Assembly: GCA_019054805.1 (NCBI GenBank)
Contig: JAHQIY010000002.1
Coordinates: 3,534,001-3,598,000, forward strand
Reading direction: 5' to 3'
Length of the DNA: 64,000 nucleotides
From: Brachionus manjavacas
Taxonomy: Eukaryota > Rotifera > Eurotatoria > Ploima > Brachionidae
Below, piece after piece: positions 22,751 to 35,317 of this stretch. The translations under genes were made by a program, and so were the position numbers. Numbering within the stretch: position 1 is the first letter of the stretch; each line of letters starts with the position of its first letter. The notes beneath the pieces were generated by a model. That model worked only from the letters and a program-made list of their open reading frames with translations. It did no database searches and was not told where the DNA came from.

Positions 22751-23863
22751 TAAATAGATAAAGTATCACATTTTTTTTCATTTAATTCTAGTCAATGAGA
22801 AAAGTCTGTCACAGAATTGACATTAGTCGGTTTCAGGGTTTTTTAATAATCACAAGTCAAGTAAAAGTCACTGTACTTTGACTTGTAAAAAACTTTTTGG
22901 GACTTTTTTTCATGACTTTTGTCCAAGTTTGATCAGAATTGCCTTGTCAATGAACCTATTAAGTAACAAAATAGGCAAAGATTAAAAAAAAAAGAACATA
23001 AATTTTAATGCAAAAAAAAAAAAATTAGGAATAAAGTTTATACAAGTTTATACTTTTTGTAAAAAATAGACAAGAAAAAGTGTGTGTACAAAAGGCACAC
23101 TAAATCTGGACTAGCCATCTTTTGCTTGCATCCCAGTCCATAAAGAGAATAGAAACTTTTTTCAACATTTTTCCTGGGAAAAATTAATAACACAAGCACA
23201 CTTACCAATCGGAAGTCCTATTCTATATTTTCCGCATGTGTCACCTTTTTTTACTCAGGCTATAACAAAACTTAACCATGGTTTTCTCTTTTCCGCAAGT
23301 AAGTAATTATTTTCTTACCATTTTGATGTAAAATAATTATTATATAAAAGATTGAGAAAAAATACCAATTATATTTTACTTTTATTGGGCGCTTTATTTT
23401 TGGATGAATTGAGCAGATTTTTTTAGAAATCACAGTCAATGCATTTTTTAAAAGTTTGAACGCTTTTTTTTCATGGTACCAAAATTATGTACTAAAAATC
23501 AATTTTGAAATAGTTTCGGTAAGATCTTAAAAAAGGTTGAGTAACATTTTACTCCATCTAATTAGATCAAATTTCAATTGGACTCAAATAAATTGAGAAA
23601 TTTAATTGATATAAAAATTAATTGACCCAATAATTTATTTTTCATTATCTCTGAAACAACTAATTAAAAGCAAAACCAGAATAACTTTGAGTAAAAACCG
23701 AAGGAAGTAGATAAAAACAAGACAACTTTCAAAGATACTTTGTGGTCAAAAACACTTCTGTTTAATGAAGAAATAGTGTCTATAAATACTTGAATATTTT
23801 GGTACTGTAGAATCATTAGAGATATTTCAATTTCAATTAAAAAAAGTAAATAAAATAGCAAAA
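22751..23863. other. Intergenic, with LINE relic and promoter half of the SH3 duplication
   Basis: Up to about 23468 the region holds a possible LINE relic (23038-23190) and otherwise AT-rich DNA. From 23469 onward it is the upstream part of the inverted duplication shared with 50115-50504. Confidence 0.5.
23038..23190 (-). pseudogene. Possible LINE RT C-terminal relic
   Basis: On the minus strand about 42 codons read KSFYSLYGLGCKQKMASPDL then VCLLYTHFFLSIF, resembling the block after the RT palm of R2/CR1-like LINEs (Y-L-L-G-C...SP...LYKTF). It is short, with no catalytic residues, so this is tentative. Confidence 0.38.
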
Positions 23864-24668
23864 ATGCCAAACCAAATTACCAAATTTCTCGAAAAAGCCA
23901 AATCAAAAATAAGCACTGGTTTTTGTGGCTCTCAAGATCATTTGATGAATCAATCAACCTACATTTCAATAACCAAAGTTAATGTTGTAACTCCTGTCAA
24001 AATAAATCCTCAACAAAAAACATTGAAAAAAAGTGTTGCCAGAGCCAATTTATTCAATGATAAATCAAATGATGTTTGTGATCAATCCAGTGTTAACATC
24101 TCTCAATTTCCTCTTCTAATTTCAACACCTGAACGAAATAGAACTCTGGATTCAATTACTCAATTTGATTCAACTGGATCAGAAATATTTGAAAGTACCA
24201 CTTCGGATTATGGATCAAATGTTTCATCTGCATATTCCAATGTTTTGTATGAATCACCTCAATGTAGACAAAATACCACACCATTTTCTCAAATGACAAT
24301 TGAATCATTTGGTTTTGGATCCCAAGACTTTTGTTCAGCCAACTCTCTTCTATTTGAACATGATCAATCTTTGCCTGAGTCTTCTCAGGAGCAAGAACAA
24401 GAGCAAGATATAGAGATATTTGTATGCCGAGTATCTTATACAGCTAAAACTGCGAATGAATTGTCAATCAAATTTTCAGATCGTTTGTTGGTTTTAAATA
24501 AAGATTCAAATTTTTGTTACGTCAAGAATGTATTAACAAACCAATGTGGTCTTGTACCAAACTCTACAATTTGTAAATTACCTCAATTTTTGTCCGATTT
24601 AAAACAATTAATGAACCATTAAAATAAATTAATTTATACATTAAATGTAAATATAGATTTTTAATTTT
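23469..24668 (+). repeat. Inverted duplication, copy A (contains SH3-like gene)
   Basis: This 1.2-kb segment recurs in inverted orientation at 49309-50504. The first ~365 bp (upstream region) differ at only one base that I could see. The coding region is nearly identical for its first ~130 codons and diverges after that. The similarity fades in the 3' flank. A TATAAAT (23781-23787) lies in the conserved upstream part. Confidence 0.9.
23864..24622 (+). CDS. SH3-like-domain protein, copy A
   Basis: One exon encodes 252 residues. Residues 1-185 are low-complexity, rich in Ser, Thr, Asn and Gln, with SQ/TP motifs (STPERN, TPFSQ) that look disordered. A Gln/Glu run (QEQEQEQ) precedes a C-terminal SH3-like fold of about 55 residues (IFVCRVSYTAKTANELSIKF...DRLLVLNKDS...QCGLVPNSTI). 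The fold keeps the hydrophobic ALYDY-like, ELSF-like and Gly-Leu-Val-Pro blocks, but the usual ligand-groove Trp is absent. A TATA box lies about 80 nt upstream. The gene may be an adaptor, but its partner is unknown. Its inverted twin at 49356-50114 differs at 9 residues, all in the C-terminal half. I do not know a named orthologue. Confidence 0.7.
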   Translation: MPNQITKFLEKAKSKISTGFCGSQDHLMNQSTYISITKVNVVTPVKINPQQKTLKKSVARANLFNDKSNDVCDQSSVNISQFPLLISTPERNRTLDSITQFDSTGSEIFESTTSDYGSNVSSAYSNVLYESPQCRQNTTPFSQMTIESFGFGSQDFCSANSLLFEHDQSLPESSQEQEQEQDIEIFVCRVSYTAKTANELSIKFSDRLLVLNKDSNFCYVKNVLTNQCGLVPNSTICKLPQFLSDLKQLMNH

Positions 24669-25469
24669 TTTATTTTCTATTTAATTTAAAAATAAATAAT
24701 TTAAAACTTACTAATTTAATCTTTCTTTTTAACCTTTATTCTCATAGCAAAATCATTCTGATAAAATTATTATGTATTAAATAATTATAGAATTAAATAA
24801 CAATTTTTGAATAAAAAGAATCAACGTTTTTATTGTGTTAAACAATTTCATTTAATTGTTAAATTTAAATTTAATATAAAATTTCAAATGACTCTTAGTA
24901 CCCTTTCGGAAATTAAATAGAACAATTTGTGTATAATTGAGTAAATACCAAAAAAATATTCAATGAATAATTGTAGTTGAATAATATATATTTTCTTGTA
25001 TATGAAATTTCAATAAAAAATCTAAATACATATTTTTTTTTAATTCAAAGCTAAAATTAATATTAATTGACTTTAAAATTATTTAAAGTAATTTTTATTT
25101 CAGAATTTGATGAATTCGCGAAAATCTCCCTTCAAATTATTTTTTGTTTGATTTTCTACTGTTTCTCAAGGTTACTTCTAACTATTTCCTCACATTCGTT
25201 TTTGTTTGATTTATCTAATCGATAAGAAAATACTTTTTTGAAATAATTTTTATTTTATCAGTTTTATTTACAAATTTCAAAGACACTTTTAATTTTATAC
25301 ATCGTACAAAGTCAAGGTTTTTTAATTTGAAATTTTGAAAAATTATTTTTTTTTATTCATAGATATGGATATAACACAATTTCAAATGATTCATCATCTA
25401 TTTTTATATTAAAGCGATTTTTGAATACTGGCTTAAAATTTAATCTAAAATTATTTTTCATTAAAAAAA
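24623..25469. other. Intergenic, no feature recognised
   Basis: AT-rich spacer between the SH3-like copy A and the secreted-protein gene. The first ~45 bp are the diverged 3' end of the duplication. Confidence 0.4.
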
Positions 25470-26707
25470 ATGAAATTAATTCTATTAATATCCATCGTAT
25501 CGAACATTTTTATTTGTTCGATAAACTCAATAGCTCTTCACTATAAAATTAGTAAGTTGCTTATTTGTTAAATTAATCAAAAGTTTTCTAAAACATTTTA
25601 ATTCCTTCAGATAGGGCTCAAAATCTGACTGAATTGACTGAACCTGAGATTACCTCTGATACCTACATGAGTCCTTTCCGCAGAGCAAGGGAGAAATCGC
25701 TGAGTCTGGCACTCAAAAAAGGAAACTATTCACTGAGAAATGAACTAGATAAAGAATATTATCAAAATTATAAAGTAAAAAAGCTAAGTGCCAAAGTAGC
25801 TGTTGATCAAAAAAGAGAAAGAGCTAAAGAAGCAAAATTGCGTCCTTTGAGCATGAGAACTTTGGCTCTTAAAAATAACCCAATATACGGTTCCAACCCG
25901 AATTCTGTTGCCTTTTTAAAATCTTTATCAGCTCACGGTCCCTCCAGAATGCATCCAAGCTCATTTTCAGGTTATGGGAACGCATATGCCTTCAACCCTG
26001 TCCAACAAATGTCAAGACTGAGAGATCAATCTTTGAGTGACCCCAATCGAAACACAAATATGCTCCGAGATCAAAGAATCAAATTGCTTGAAGACAATAA
26101 TTTTTTAAAGACTAATAGTCGCCTTGGTCAGTTCATATTCTCCAAAAATAGAGACTCTTTTTCATTCAACCCTATGAATCAAATGACAAGAGAGCATGAT
26201 TTTATGCGTCAAAGATTTAATCCTTATTCGAATATGAGAGAAAATTATTTCGCTAGGCCCACAAAGACAAATTTCTTTAAATTCGAAAAACCTGAGGAAA
26301 AAAAAGTTGAACACGAGGACATAGAATACTATTATGAGTATGAAGATGAGCCCGAGACCCAGATAAAGGTTGTAAATAAAATACCAAATTTTCAGGATAC
26401 GACCACCACTACCACTACCGAAAAACCCAAGACAACTACCACCACAGCAACACAAGAAATTTTTCAGCAATCAGATGAATCTAACCAAAGATTAGTAGAG
26501 CTCATAAGAGAAGATTTAAGGGAAGATGAAAAAATCGAAAAAAGAAAGCCAAAAAAGCCCAGTGTTAGAAAACTATCCATGAGCAATAATGATACAAGAC
26601 TTATTGATTGGGATGAAATCGAAAAAGAAGATGAAGAATATGAAAAAACAGTGAATTTACAAAATGCTCTAAAATCGTTTTTAAATTCAAAATTAGAGAA
26701 TTTTTAG
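25470..26707 (+). CDS. Secreted, low-complexity, Thr-rich protein of unknown function
   Basis: Exon 1 is 25470-25551 (27 codons plus one base) and exon 2 is 25611-26707, with a 59-nt GT-AG intron (GTAAGT donor); the product is 392 residues. Exon 1 is a textbook signal peptide (MKLILLISIVSNIFICS). The mature part is basic, with two imperfect repeats: FNPVQQMSRLRDQ and FNPMNQMTREHDF. An acidic Tyr-rich stretch (EDIEYYYEYEDEPE) follows, then a run TTTTTTTEKPKTTTTT, a possible mucin-like O-glycosylated linker, and a charged end. It has almost no cysteines. Without exon 1 the ORF would lack a good start, which supports the splicing. Family unknown; a matrix or lorica component is only a guess. Confidence 0.7.
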
Positions 26708-26860
26708 ATTGTTTCTTCGGTTAATAATTGTTATGCTGTTATTTTTAAACTTAGTGTTTTATTTTAGTTTAAAGTTTTATTCAAATAAAAATATTTAAAA
26801 AAAATATGTCTTTTTTGTTAGAATAATTGGACGGATTAAAATAGACTAAAATTTAAAATT

Positions 26861-27196
26861 TTAATTAGTTTTAAGAACCATTTCTGCCTCGGATAGCTGT
26901 TTAAGAGCTTCTTTGAATTCTTCTGTTTCTTTAAGTTCATCAGCATCTGACATTTTGGTCTTCAAGTCTTCGACAGCGGTTGTCAAACGCCTTATGCAAT
27001 CTGGTCCCATCATTTTAGATTCTGCCAAAACCTCACCCATTTTTCGAATGTCATATTCATCCCGGCCTTCATCCTTCATTTTTTGGATTCTATTCTCAGT
27101 CTGAACTACTTCCTTTTCGTACATAAGTTTTTCTTTTATTATACGTTTGACAACGCCGTTTTGAATTTTCAATTGTTTAACTCGTTGGTCAGACAT
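26861..27196 (-). CDS. TBCA: Tubulin-specific chaperone A (tubulin cofactor A)
   Basis: A single exon of 111 residues; human TBCA has 108. The whole chain is the three-helix bundle of cofactor A. Diagnostic blocks are DQRVKQLKIQNGVVKRIIKE (2-21), KLMYEKEV and KMMGPDCIRRL, aligned throughout with animal TBCA. The protein binds free beta-tubulin in the folding pathway, in the cytosol. It is convergent with the secreted-protein gene, with 153 bp between the stop codons. A splice-acceptor-like TTTAAACAG lies directly against the ATG. Confidence 0.95.
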   Translation of the reverse strand: MSDQRVKQLKIQNGVVKRIIKEKLMYEKEVVQTENRIQKMKDEGRDEYDIRKMGEVLAESKMMGPDCIRRLTTAVEDLKTKMSDADELKETEEFKEALKQLSEAEMVLKTN

Positions 27197-28525
27197 CTGT
27201 TTAAACTTTTTTCTTTTAATGAAATTTTCTAAAAATAAATGAAAATGTCACCGAATTTAAATTTAAATTTGAATTTGTTCGTTTCTATAGAAACAAAACA
27301 GTGACCGATAAAAATTTTCAAATTTAAAAACCTAAATTTTTTTGATTTTTTATGTGAACAATTAGAATTCAAATTTATTTAGTTTTGGATGGTTATTTTT
27401 AAATTGACCAGAAAACGGCATTGTAAAAGCTTAAAATTGATTCTATGAATCTACCTGATAGGATCAATGTTTTGTTCCGGGTTTTTTCCAAAAAGTGTGC
27501 ATTTTTAATAAAATTGTAGTTTTTCTAATATTAATTCAATAAGCATAAATCTTATGAATTTTAACAAAGACATATCATTTTGGTATTAGTGAAAAATTTT
27601 TTACAAACTTTTAATTTATTAAAGAATTTCTCTGAAAATTTGACCAGGGTTAAATGAAAAAAAATTCTTAAGACCTTCCTAAAAATTTAATTTTCCGAGT
27701 TTTTCATATACGCAAACAAATAATTTATATTAAATATTTGAAATTGAGATAGATAGTGCTGTAGTTTTTAAACTGCTCAAATCTAATACAAAGATCCTAC
27801 TTTTTAAATAAATTGCTTGTTAATTCATAACCTTATAAAACAAAGAAGGAAAAATATTTTTTGATTGTTTTCAATACAAAATAAGATTTTACTTTATTAA
27901 AAATGAAATGATACTTCAGCTTTCTTTTATTTTAAAAATTGTTTTCATTCATAAGTTAGTAAATGAAAAAATGGAAAAAATACAAAACCAAATAATTTTT
28001 ATTTTTTAAATCTTTGAGCTCATGGTGACGAGAAAAATTCTTTTTAAACAGCTTCTAAAATTTCTTCTTGCGTTTTACAAAAATATAAATTTCGAATTTG
28101 ATGTAGAAAATCGAATCTTAAGATGGTTCAAATATTTTTCATTTCTCGAACTTTAAGTATTAAAATTGCATTCGAACCTCTTTGATCGAATTTGAATTGT
28201 GAGTAAAAATATAAAATTTAGAAGACAGCTATTTATTTTAATTTATTCAAACAAGGTCTATATTTTTTCTGAATTTAAATTTTTATTTGTTTTTAGAAAA
28301 CAAATTTGATTTTTTCTAATAAAAATTGAAAAAAAATTACTTTTTCTCGATTGCAAAAATTGTGTTAATAATTTAAAAGACAAAATAAAATAAATTACAA
28401 AATTGTTTACAAAATAATTTGTAACATTTATCAAAATTAAAATTGAATATTATTAAAATTTTTATTAAATTGTGTAACTGAACAACTGCGATTAAGAATA
28501 AATTAAACTAAAACATTTAAAATGA
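27197..28525. other. Intergenic, no feature recognised
   Basis: AT-rich DNA between TBCA and the 3' end of the AP-3 beta gene. I see no ORF with coding character and no repeat. Confidence 0.4.
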
Positions 28526-31500
28526 CTAGACTATGGTAAGTATTTGCTTGATTTCTTTGATGAGCATGTTAGCCAGAACAATTTTCTCGCAATTTACATT
28601 AATAAAACACTTTCCATCATCAGCAAAAAATAAACTGAGCAAAATCGGCGTTTTACCAGACGCCGAAAATCCGGCATACTTCATCGAATCTTGCTGAGAC
28701 GACGGAATTTGACAAACATTCACACTCTCAAGAATTTTTGTGGCAAAATCTTTGCTAATGAACTGCGAATGAGTAAAATTTTGAACAAAATCATTCACTT
28801 CATTCATTCCCTTTAGTCTGGCCTGAAGCTTCATGAATTCATTCTCCGAAATGCTATAGCCAGGCTGAATTAATTCTCCTATCGGACATGTTATTGATAA
28901 ATTTGGCCATTTTTTAGTCATTGAAGTGCCACCCAGAGTTGGATCATTGGAATAGATTGCGCAAATTTCGAACACAGCTGACTGGAATGTGTCATTAAAA
29001 TCAATTGCCACTATTTGATTTGCACTTGCTCCCTTGGTTAAACTAAACTCGGTCAACTCGCTCATTGACATGCCCTTTTGCAATTTTTTATTGCTGATAC
29101 TGAACGAGTTTAGGTCTCCATTTGTAAAATTTGAAATTTTTAAATCAACAGTTACGGCTTTGTTGGAAAAATGATTTGCCTGACGAGTAAATTTGTACTG
29201 AATTTGTAAGCCATTTCCGCTTATTTTGTTCAAAAGCTCGAATTCCTTATTTGTTGTGTAGATTTTTTGTCCTAAATTTTGGCCAGATGTAGAGCTCAAA
29301 TTGGCCAGATCGGCCAAACTGGGAGACAAAATTGGCATCGAAGATTGAACAGGCACAACTGGTTGAACTGAGGGCTCGCTAAAGTCCAAATCAAGCAGGG
29401 ACACTTCAGTAATTGGTTCTGACGCTTTTTTGTCAGCCTTTTTCACCGCTGGTTTAGCTTCGACTTTTGCAGCCGGTTTTGATTGTTTTGCCTCTTGTTC
29501 GGACTCAGTTTCCGATTCGGTCTCGCTGGTCGAATCCGATGAACTTGACGATTCTCCTGAATCCTCCGAAGTTTCAGTTTCAGATTTTTTTACCTCTTCT
29601 TCCTCTTCACCCTCTTCGTGCTCCGATTCAGGCTCAGAATCATTTTCAGTCTCTGAATCTGACTCAGACTCGCTTTCTTCTGATTCTTCCGATTCGGTCG
29701 GATCAGCTCCTTCTGTAGACTGACTCTTTTGCTCCTCATCATCATCCGAGTAAAATTTGTCCGATTTTTTCCTCAATTTTCCAACATGAACGGCTTTTTC
29801 AGCCACAGGCACTTCAATATTCCTGACCGATGGATCTGGTGCTTCTGAAGGAAACTCTGGCAACTCGCTGTAGCCATTAACTCGTGCACCAATTGCATGA
29901 GACAAAGTACCTAGTTGAAAGTGGTCGCTATCCTTGTAGGCCGATTCTAGAACTGGCGCAGGTTTTGGAGCTAGAATAATTTTTTTAACATGCTTGGCCA
30001 GCTGAGGACACTTTTCATTGTTATAAATGAGAGCTCTTAGGAATCGAGCTCGGTCTCGAATGTCATAATTTTGGTCATATTTAGCCAAGTTGAGCACATA
30101 TTGGACTAATATTGCCACTTGTTTTTGGTTAGTCAGAAACAATTTCACTGCCAAATTAAGAATTTGAAGCTTCACACTGATTTCCTCATCGCAAAAAGTT
30201 TTTGCCATTTTCCGCAATACATCTGGCGCTAGTTTTTTAACCTGGTCTGAGTATTCACCAATTAGCCAAAGAATGCTAGCTTTGGCCATAGGCACGGTCA
30301 CTTTGTCGCTCATTTTGGCCATTTTCTTTATAATAGCGCCGTTTTTAGACGGATTTGATTGAATTAGCCGTTTGATCACCACTACACTTTCGCCCACAAT
30401 TGTTTCATCTTTTTTGGACATGAGATTTACCAAACCAGCTAGACAGCTATCAGCTACTTCCTTAATTGTGCTGGCACATCTGCCAATAGCGTTTATTGTG
30501 GCCGCGGCGAATTCTTTGTCCTGACTGAGAACATAGGTCTGGAATTCTCGTAGAATTATTGATATGTTGCCCTGATTGGCAAGGCATGTCAAAATTTCGA
30601 GCTTTAAAATTTTAACATGTATGCTGTCCGATGTGTGGACATAAAAGCTTTTATGATGTGGTTGGAACATGTGCTGGTTTTTTTGAGCCATGGAAACAAT
30701 ATTTTTTAGGACAATAATTTGCACTTCACGATGACTGCGTAAAAGTCGAACCAATGCTTTGGCCACAAGTGAAATCTCGTTTCTGGGTGCAACGTAGTAA
30801 TAAAGTTGAGCGACTGACATGACCACTGATGAGTTGCGGCTTTGAAGCAATGGCTTAGTTACTCGCAGCAGTAAACGATGATCCGGGTCCATTGGTTTGG
30901 TGAATCTTGAGTCCATGTCTTCATTCTCATCTTCTTCGCTTTCATAAAGCTCCTCATTTTTTAACCCTTCATCTGAAATTGCATTAGGGTTAATGAATTG
31001 GGTACGGGCGTAGCGAGTAAGCATGTTTATGATGATCACTTGCCCCCATTCGTCAACATCTATTAGCAAATTGCACAATTTGCGGAAGTTTTTATGTATC
31101 AAATCTATTCGTTCTGGACACACTTCTTCGAATGCTGCTATTGCACTGCCTGCTACAAGCTGAAAAAAATTTTAAAATAAAAAAATTTATTTGACAGTAT
31201 GATTTAGACTCATTTTTTAAGTAAAAAAAAATATTATTTACCCAAAGTATGATTAAAATATTGAAATAAATCACTACAAATGTGACATCTTACAAAAAAT
31301 AAATTAAGAATTAAGCCACAAAATTCTGTTTTCTAAATTTTTCATGCCTAAACAAACATTTTCATCATCTTGAATTTAAAAAATCTGAATTTGAAGAGAT
31401 AAACCCATTGAGCGGTATCATTGTCTTTGATCAAAAAATTTTCAATGATGATTTATATTAAATAATATTCTGATTTGATCAAACTAATTTTTATTTTCGA

Positions 31501-34085
31501 GAAAAATATAGTTTTTAGATCAAAACAAACAAGAGCGTTCTACTAGAAAATAAAAAATTTAAATTTTTTTTTTAATTCCCTGAAAAATATTCAATAACTC
31601 TTAGTTGAATGACATTCTCTCCTAAGCTGACTAAGCTTTAAAATATACTCGTTTCTTCTTGCATGTTAAAAAATGCTAATATTTTAATTCAAAAAAATTA
31701 TATTCATTTTAAAATGATACGTCTTATTTAAAGAAAATTATTCAGCACAATTGTTAACAAATTTAACATGTTAACTTTGACTTAAAAAGACGATCAAATT
31801 TTTTAGATAAAATTAGAAAATTAGAATTCAAAAAGTTAAAAAAATATGACATCTAAATTCAGCATTTTAATAACCAAAGTGTGGAAATCAGCTCTAAAAA
31901 ATGACATGACAGAATTTGAAAAAGTGACCAAATTTGTAGTGAACTAATTGAATAAAGGAAAGCGAATTAGAGTTGTAAAATTAATTTAATTTAATTTGAT
32001 TATTTTTGATGGAATTGATGGATTTGATGGTCAAACTAATACTATAAAAGATAACATTAAAAAAATTGTCTAATAGTAAACTAATGTAGAATCTGGACCA
32101 AGTTAACTACTTGACCAACATACTATCATAGCTTTTAATATACTTACAACATCTTTCATCCCTGCAATACTTATTAGTACACTTTTTGCTGAAAAAATAT
32201 CTACTTTTTTAAAACAATCAAAAAACTGTTTAACATACTGAATATTTGAAATAAACAAAAAAATTTACATTAAAAAAGTATTAAAATTTAGTCAATTTAA
32301 GTATTTATTTAAAAAAAATTTAGCTTCTATTTTTATTAATGCTTTTTTATTTACGAAATCATTTGACTTATGTAAATATTCAATTGCCAATAAATGACCA
32401 CATATTTTAAATAAAAAAATATTTACAGTTGTAACGAGTAGCTTTAAGATAATTTTTTTAATCTTGTCTCCTTTAAAAAGGAAGGAATACATATTCAAAA
32501 AATTCCAAAATCGAACACTTTCTTGTGGATTGTTTAGACTTACTATCCGGAAATGATTTAAATGCAAATTCGAACAGTTTTTATGAATAAATGCTATTAA
32601 GATGTTAAGCAAATTTTAGCATATTATCAAGGTATTTGGTATGTTAATAATCCAAGTATGCTTGGATGAATAATGAATATGTTTTTTTGAAATAAAAAAG
32701 TTTTGCTAGTATGCTAAACATTTTATCGGTTTGCTAAAACAAGAATCCCTCTGGACCATGAAATTAAATTAAATTTTTTATGTTTAAATAAGAGGTTATT
32801 ATGTGGTTTTTAATCTCGCAATTTTAAGTAACTAAACGGAATGTAAATTAAAGGGTCTTATTCAAGCCTTTAAAATTTTTAATTTTTAATCAGTGAAAGA
32901 TTTGTTTTGCTTATTGTTTTTTTTTTAATTAAATTTTCCCAAAAAAGTATCTAATCATTAAATTTGGTCAAGATAGCTTTCTTAATCTATGTAAATTATG
33001 ATAAATCAAAAATCATTGCATTACTCAATCGTAATTTAAATTTTTTTAGCATAAAGTAATTATTTTATAACATTGAAATTAATATGAAAATTATTTTTTA
33101 AATAAATTAAATACCAAAAACTACAATTAAATTTTCATTGAAATAATAAATCATTTAATTTAAGGACACAATATTCGGTCTTTAGTGGAAAATAAAAATT
33201 TTTTGATCATAAAAAACAGAAATTTATGGCATATTATTTTTTAAGGCGTATTTTTTCAAAATTTATTTCTATTTTAAATATTTTGTTTATTAATTAGTCT
33301 AAATTTTTTAACTATAAATAAAAAAAAAATGAATCAAAAGTTTTCAACTTATCTCAAAGACTAATTATTTAAAATTAAGTAAGTTTTTTTTATTACGAAG
33401 CTGGAAATTTAAAAGTTTTACTTACGATAGTTTTATCAGCAAGCAATTTCTCGATTATTTCGATTAACTCATCTTTGAGCTCCTGATCCAAGTTGTATAA
33501 TTTTGTAATGGCATTGGCAGCTGTTTTTCTAACATAGGGTGACATATCACTAACCGCTTCTTTGATAGCTAGCATCATGATTGTTGTGATTATAGGAACA
33601 CGAATACTTGACAAAACCCTAAGAGCACTGGCTCTAATTAACTGATTGGGATCTTTTAATGCTCTCTGAAATGTACTTATGCTCAATAAAGCTAGGTCCT
33701 GCTGTTCTTCAGCATACCGCATTAAATAGACATAGACTAATTTTTTTATTTCCACATTCTTGGAGACAACGTTTTTGACTACTGCTGGAAATAGGTCCGA
33801 AGCATTTTTTCCTTTGGCAATCATTCCAACAATTCTCTTCATAGCGTCTAATTTTAAGTTGTCTTTATTACTGTCGAGCATTAGTCTCAAGTCATCATTT
33901 CTTTTTAAAATCAATTGAATTTTTTTATTAAACTTTTTTTTTACTTTTAATTACTTCTTGTAGTCGTTTGAAAAAATGCTAACTGGCTTTACGTTGTCAC
34001 TCGAATTCGGGTCTTCAGATATTGATGGATTTGCATTTGATGAGTTTTGCGTCTGCAATCCAGACACTAAACTTGAATTGGACAT
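28526..34085 (-). CDS. AP3B1: AP-3 adaptor complex subunit beta
   Basis: Three exons: 34085-33955, 33900-33426 and 31159-28526, with introns of 54 and 2266 nt and consistent phases; 1079 residues (human about 1094). AP-3 beta is a large subunit of the coat that sorts cargo to lysosomes and related organelles. Visible are the Armadillo/HEAT trunk ([57 protein letters not shown]), AILWLIGEY-like and [19 protein letters not shown] blocks, then [10 protein letters not shown] and APDPSVRN. A long acidic Ser-rich hinge (about 490-590; runs like [12 protein letters not shown]) is characteristic of AP-3 beta. The C-terminal ear region ends with the platform domain. Exon 2 splices to a unit starting [19 protein letters not shown]. 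One large intron contrasts with the tiny ones elsewhere. Confidence 0.95.
31160..33425 (-). other. Large AP-3 beta intron
   Basis: This 2266-nt intron is the only large one in the window. It has canonical ends: donor ATC|GTAAGT at 33425 and acceptor TTTTTTTTCAG before 31159. It is AT-rich. A 106-codon antisense-free ORF at 32292-32612 has no coding character and no known domain. I see no transposon inside. Confidence 0.85.
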
Positions 34086-34609
34086 TTTTTAAACTAATAT
34101 ATTAAATCTATAAATTTAAGAAATATCAAATCTTGTGCTTTTTATAAGTATTTTGTCATCATCGTTTTCTTTTGATGTTGAATAAACCATAATTTATGCC
34201 GGTTTTAGGGGAAGGGGTTCATCATGAAAAATCTGAATGCAAATTTTGTTCAATCATACATGGTCTCATTTTATTAGTGACTTAAATGAATGTCTTTAGT
34301 AGAAAAAAAACTAACAAAATCTTTATTTTTCCGCATTAAAAAAAAAGAGAACATAATGAGAAATTTTATTTATTTCAATTAAATTTTGTCAAAAGTATAT
34401 TTTCAATTATTGTTTTAATTATAAAAAATTGACCATAAACGAGACCTAGGCCTCTAATTCCAAGAATGAGTTTTTTTTTTTGGAAGATTAATTTGTATAA
34501 AAATATAATTATATAAAAAAAGAGAATAAAATTTAACAGAAATAAGTAAAAAAAAAATCCGACTTAAATTTTTGACATTAAAACATAACAAGACGATTCC
34601 GACATTTGG
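34086..34609. other. Intergenic, no feature recognised
   Basis: Short AT-rich spacer between AP-3 beta (start at 34085) and the end of the membrane-protein gene, both on the minus strand. Nothing else seen. Confidence 0.4.
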
Positions 34610-35317
34610 TTAATTTTCCTCGTTTGACTTTAAAGGCTGTTTTTCCTGGTCATTTTCAACCAAATTATTATTAGATTTCGAGGGTGTATTGGCCAATTTG
34701 CAGGCAACTGATTCACTTAACTCATTTAGGACATTCACAATAAGAGAGGTAGCAGATGTTTGCTCTGGCAAATTTTGAGTCTTGATCTCATCTTTTTTAT
34801 CTTGGATTGCTGGTTGATTTTGATTGTCAGCTTCAGTCTTGGTTTCCATTGCCGCCTCGCATTTGTTCATGGATTCATTTTCACTTGACGTATTGGTCAG
34901 AACACCATTGGCTCCATCGCTACATTCGTTTGATTTAGATCCATTTAGCCTCCATATAGTAAATCGTCGTCTCATTACAAACAATGCAGTAACTATTATG
35001 GCAATAATACAAGAGACAACCACCAAAGAAATGAGAATTACAATCAAAGTGCTGCTGCTGGCTGCTGTGTTGAACGAGGCGTTGCGGGACATTCCGACAA
35101 CGCTTCCCGAGCTATTTACAATTAAGTTGTTCTCTTTCCTGGAAAACATGGTTAAATTATGGTTTGCCAAATCAGTGTTGATAAATGCACGGTTCATTTG
35201 CGGATTGGAAGACATCGTGTCGTTACTGTTATCATCATCGGTTACTTCAACTATTTCGTCACATAGACCAGTTTTAAGCAAAAATAAGACTAAGAATATT
35301 GATGAAAATTTAAACAT
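34610..35317 (-). CDS. Single-pass type I membrane protein, unknown
   Basis: One exon encodes 235 residues. A signal peptide (FKFSSIFLVLFLLKTGLC, cleavage near 19) is followed by an acidic, Asn/Ser-rich ectodomain of about 70 residues with N-glycosylation sequons at N32, N54, N68 and N79. A transmembrane helix (about 90-115, LIVILISLVVVSCIIAIIVT...) ends in MRRRF, so the C-terminus is cytosolic. The tail is about 120 residues, Asn/Glu/Lys-rich and probably disordered. No domain is recognised. An acceptor-like TTATTCTAG lies 25 nt upstream of the ATG. It may be a lineage-specific receptor or adhesion stub. Confidence 0.65.
   Translation of the reverse strand: MFKFSSIFLVLFLLKTGLCDEIVEVTDDDNSNDTMSSNPQMNRAFINTDLANHNLTMFSRKENNLIVNSSGSVVGMSRNASFNTAASSSTLIVILISLVVVSCIIAIIVTALFVMRRRFTIWRLNGSKSNECSDGANGVLTNTSSENESMNKCEAAMETKTEADNQNQPAIQDKKDEIKTQNLPEQTSATSLIVNVLNELSESVACKLANTPSKSNNNLVENDQEKQPLKSNEEN

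Noticed and set aside
32292-32612. 106-codon ORF inside the AP-3 beta intron
   Set aside because: Low-complexity composition and no domain; no start or splice evidence.
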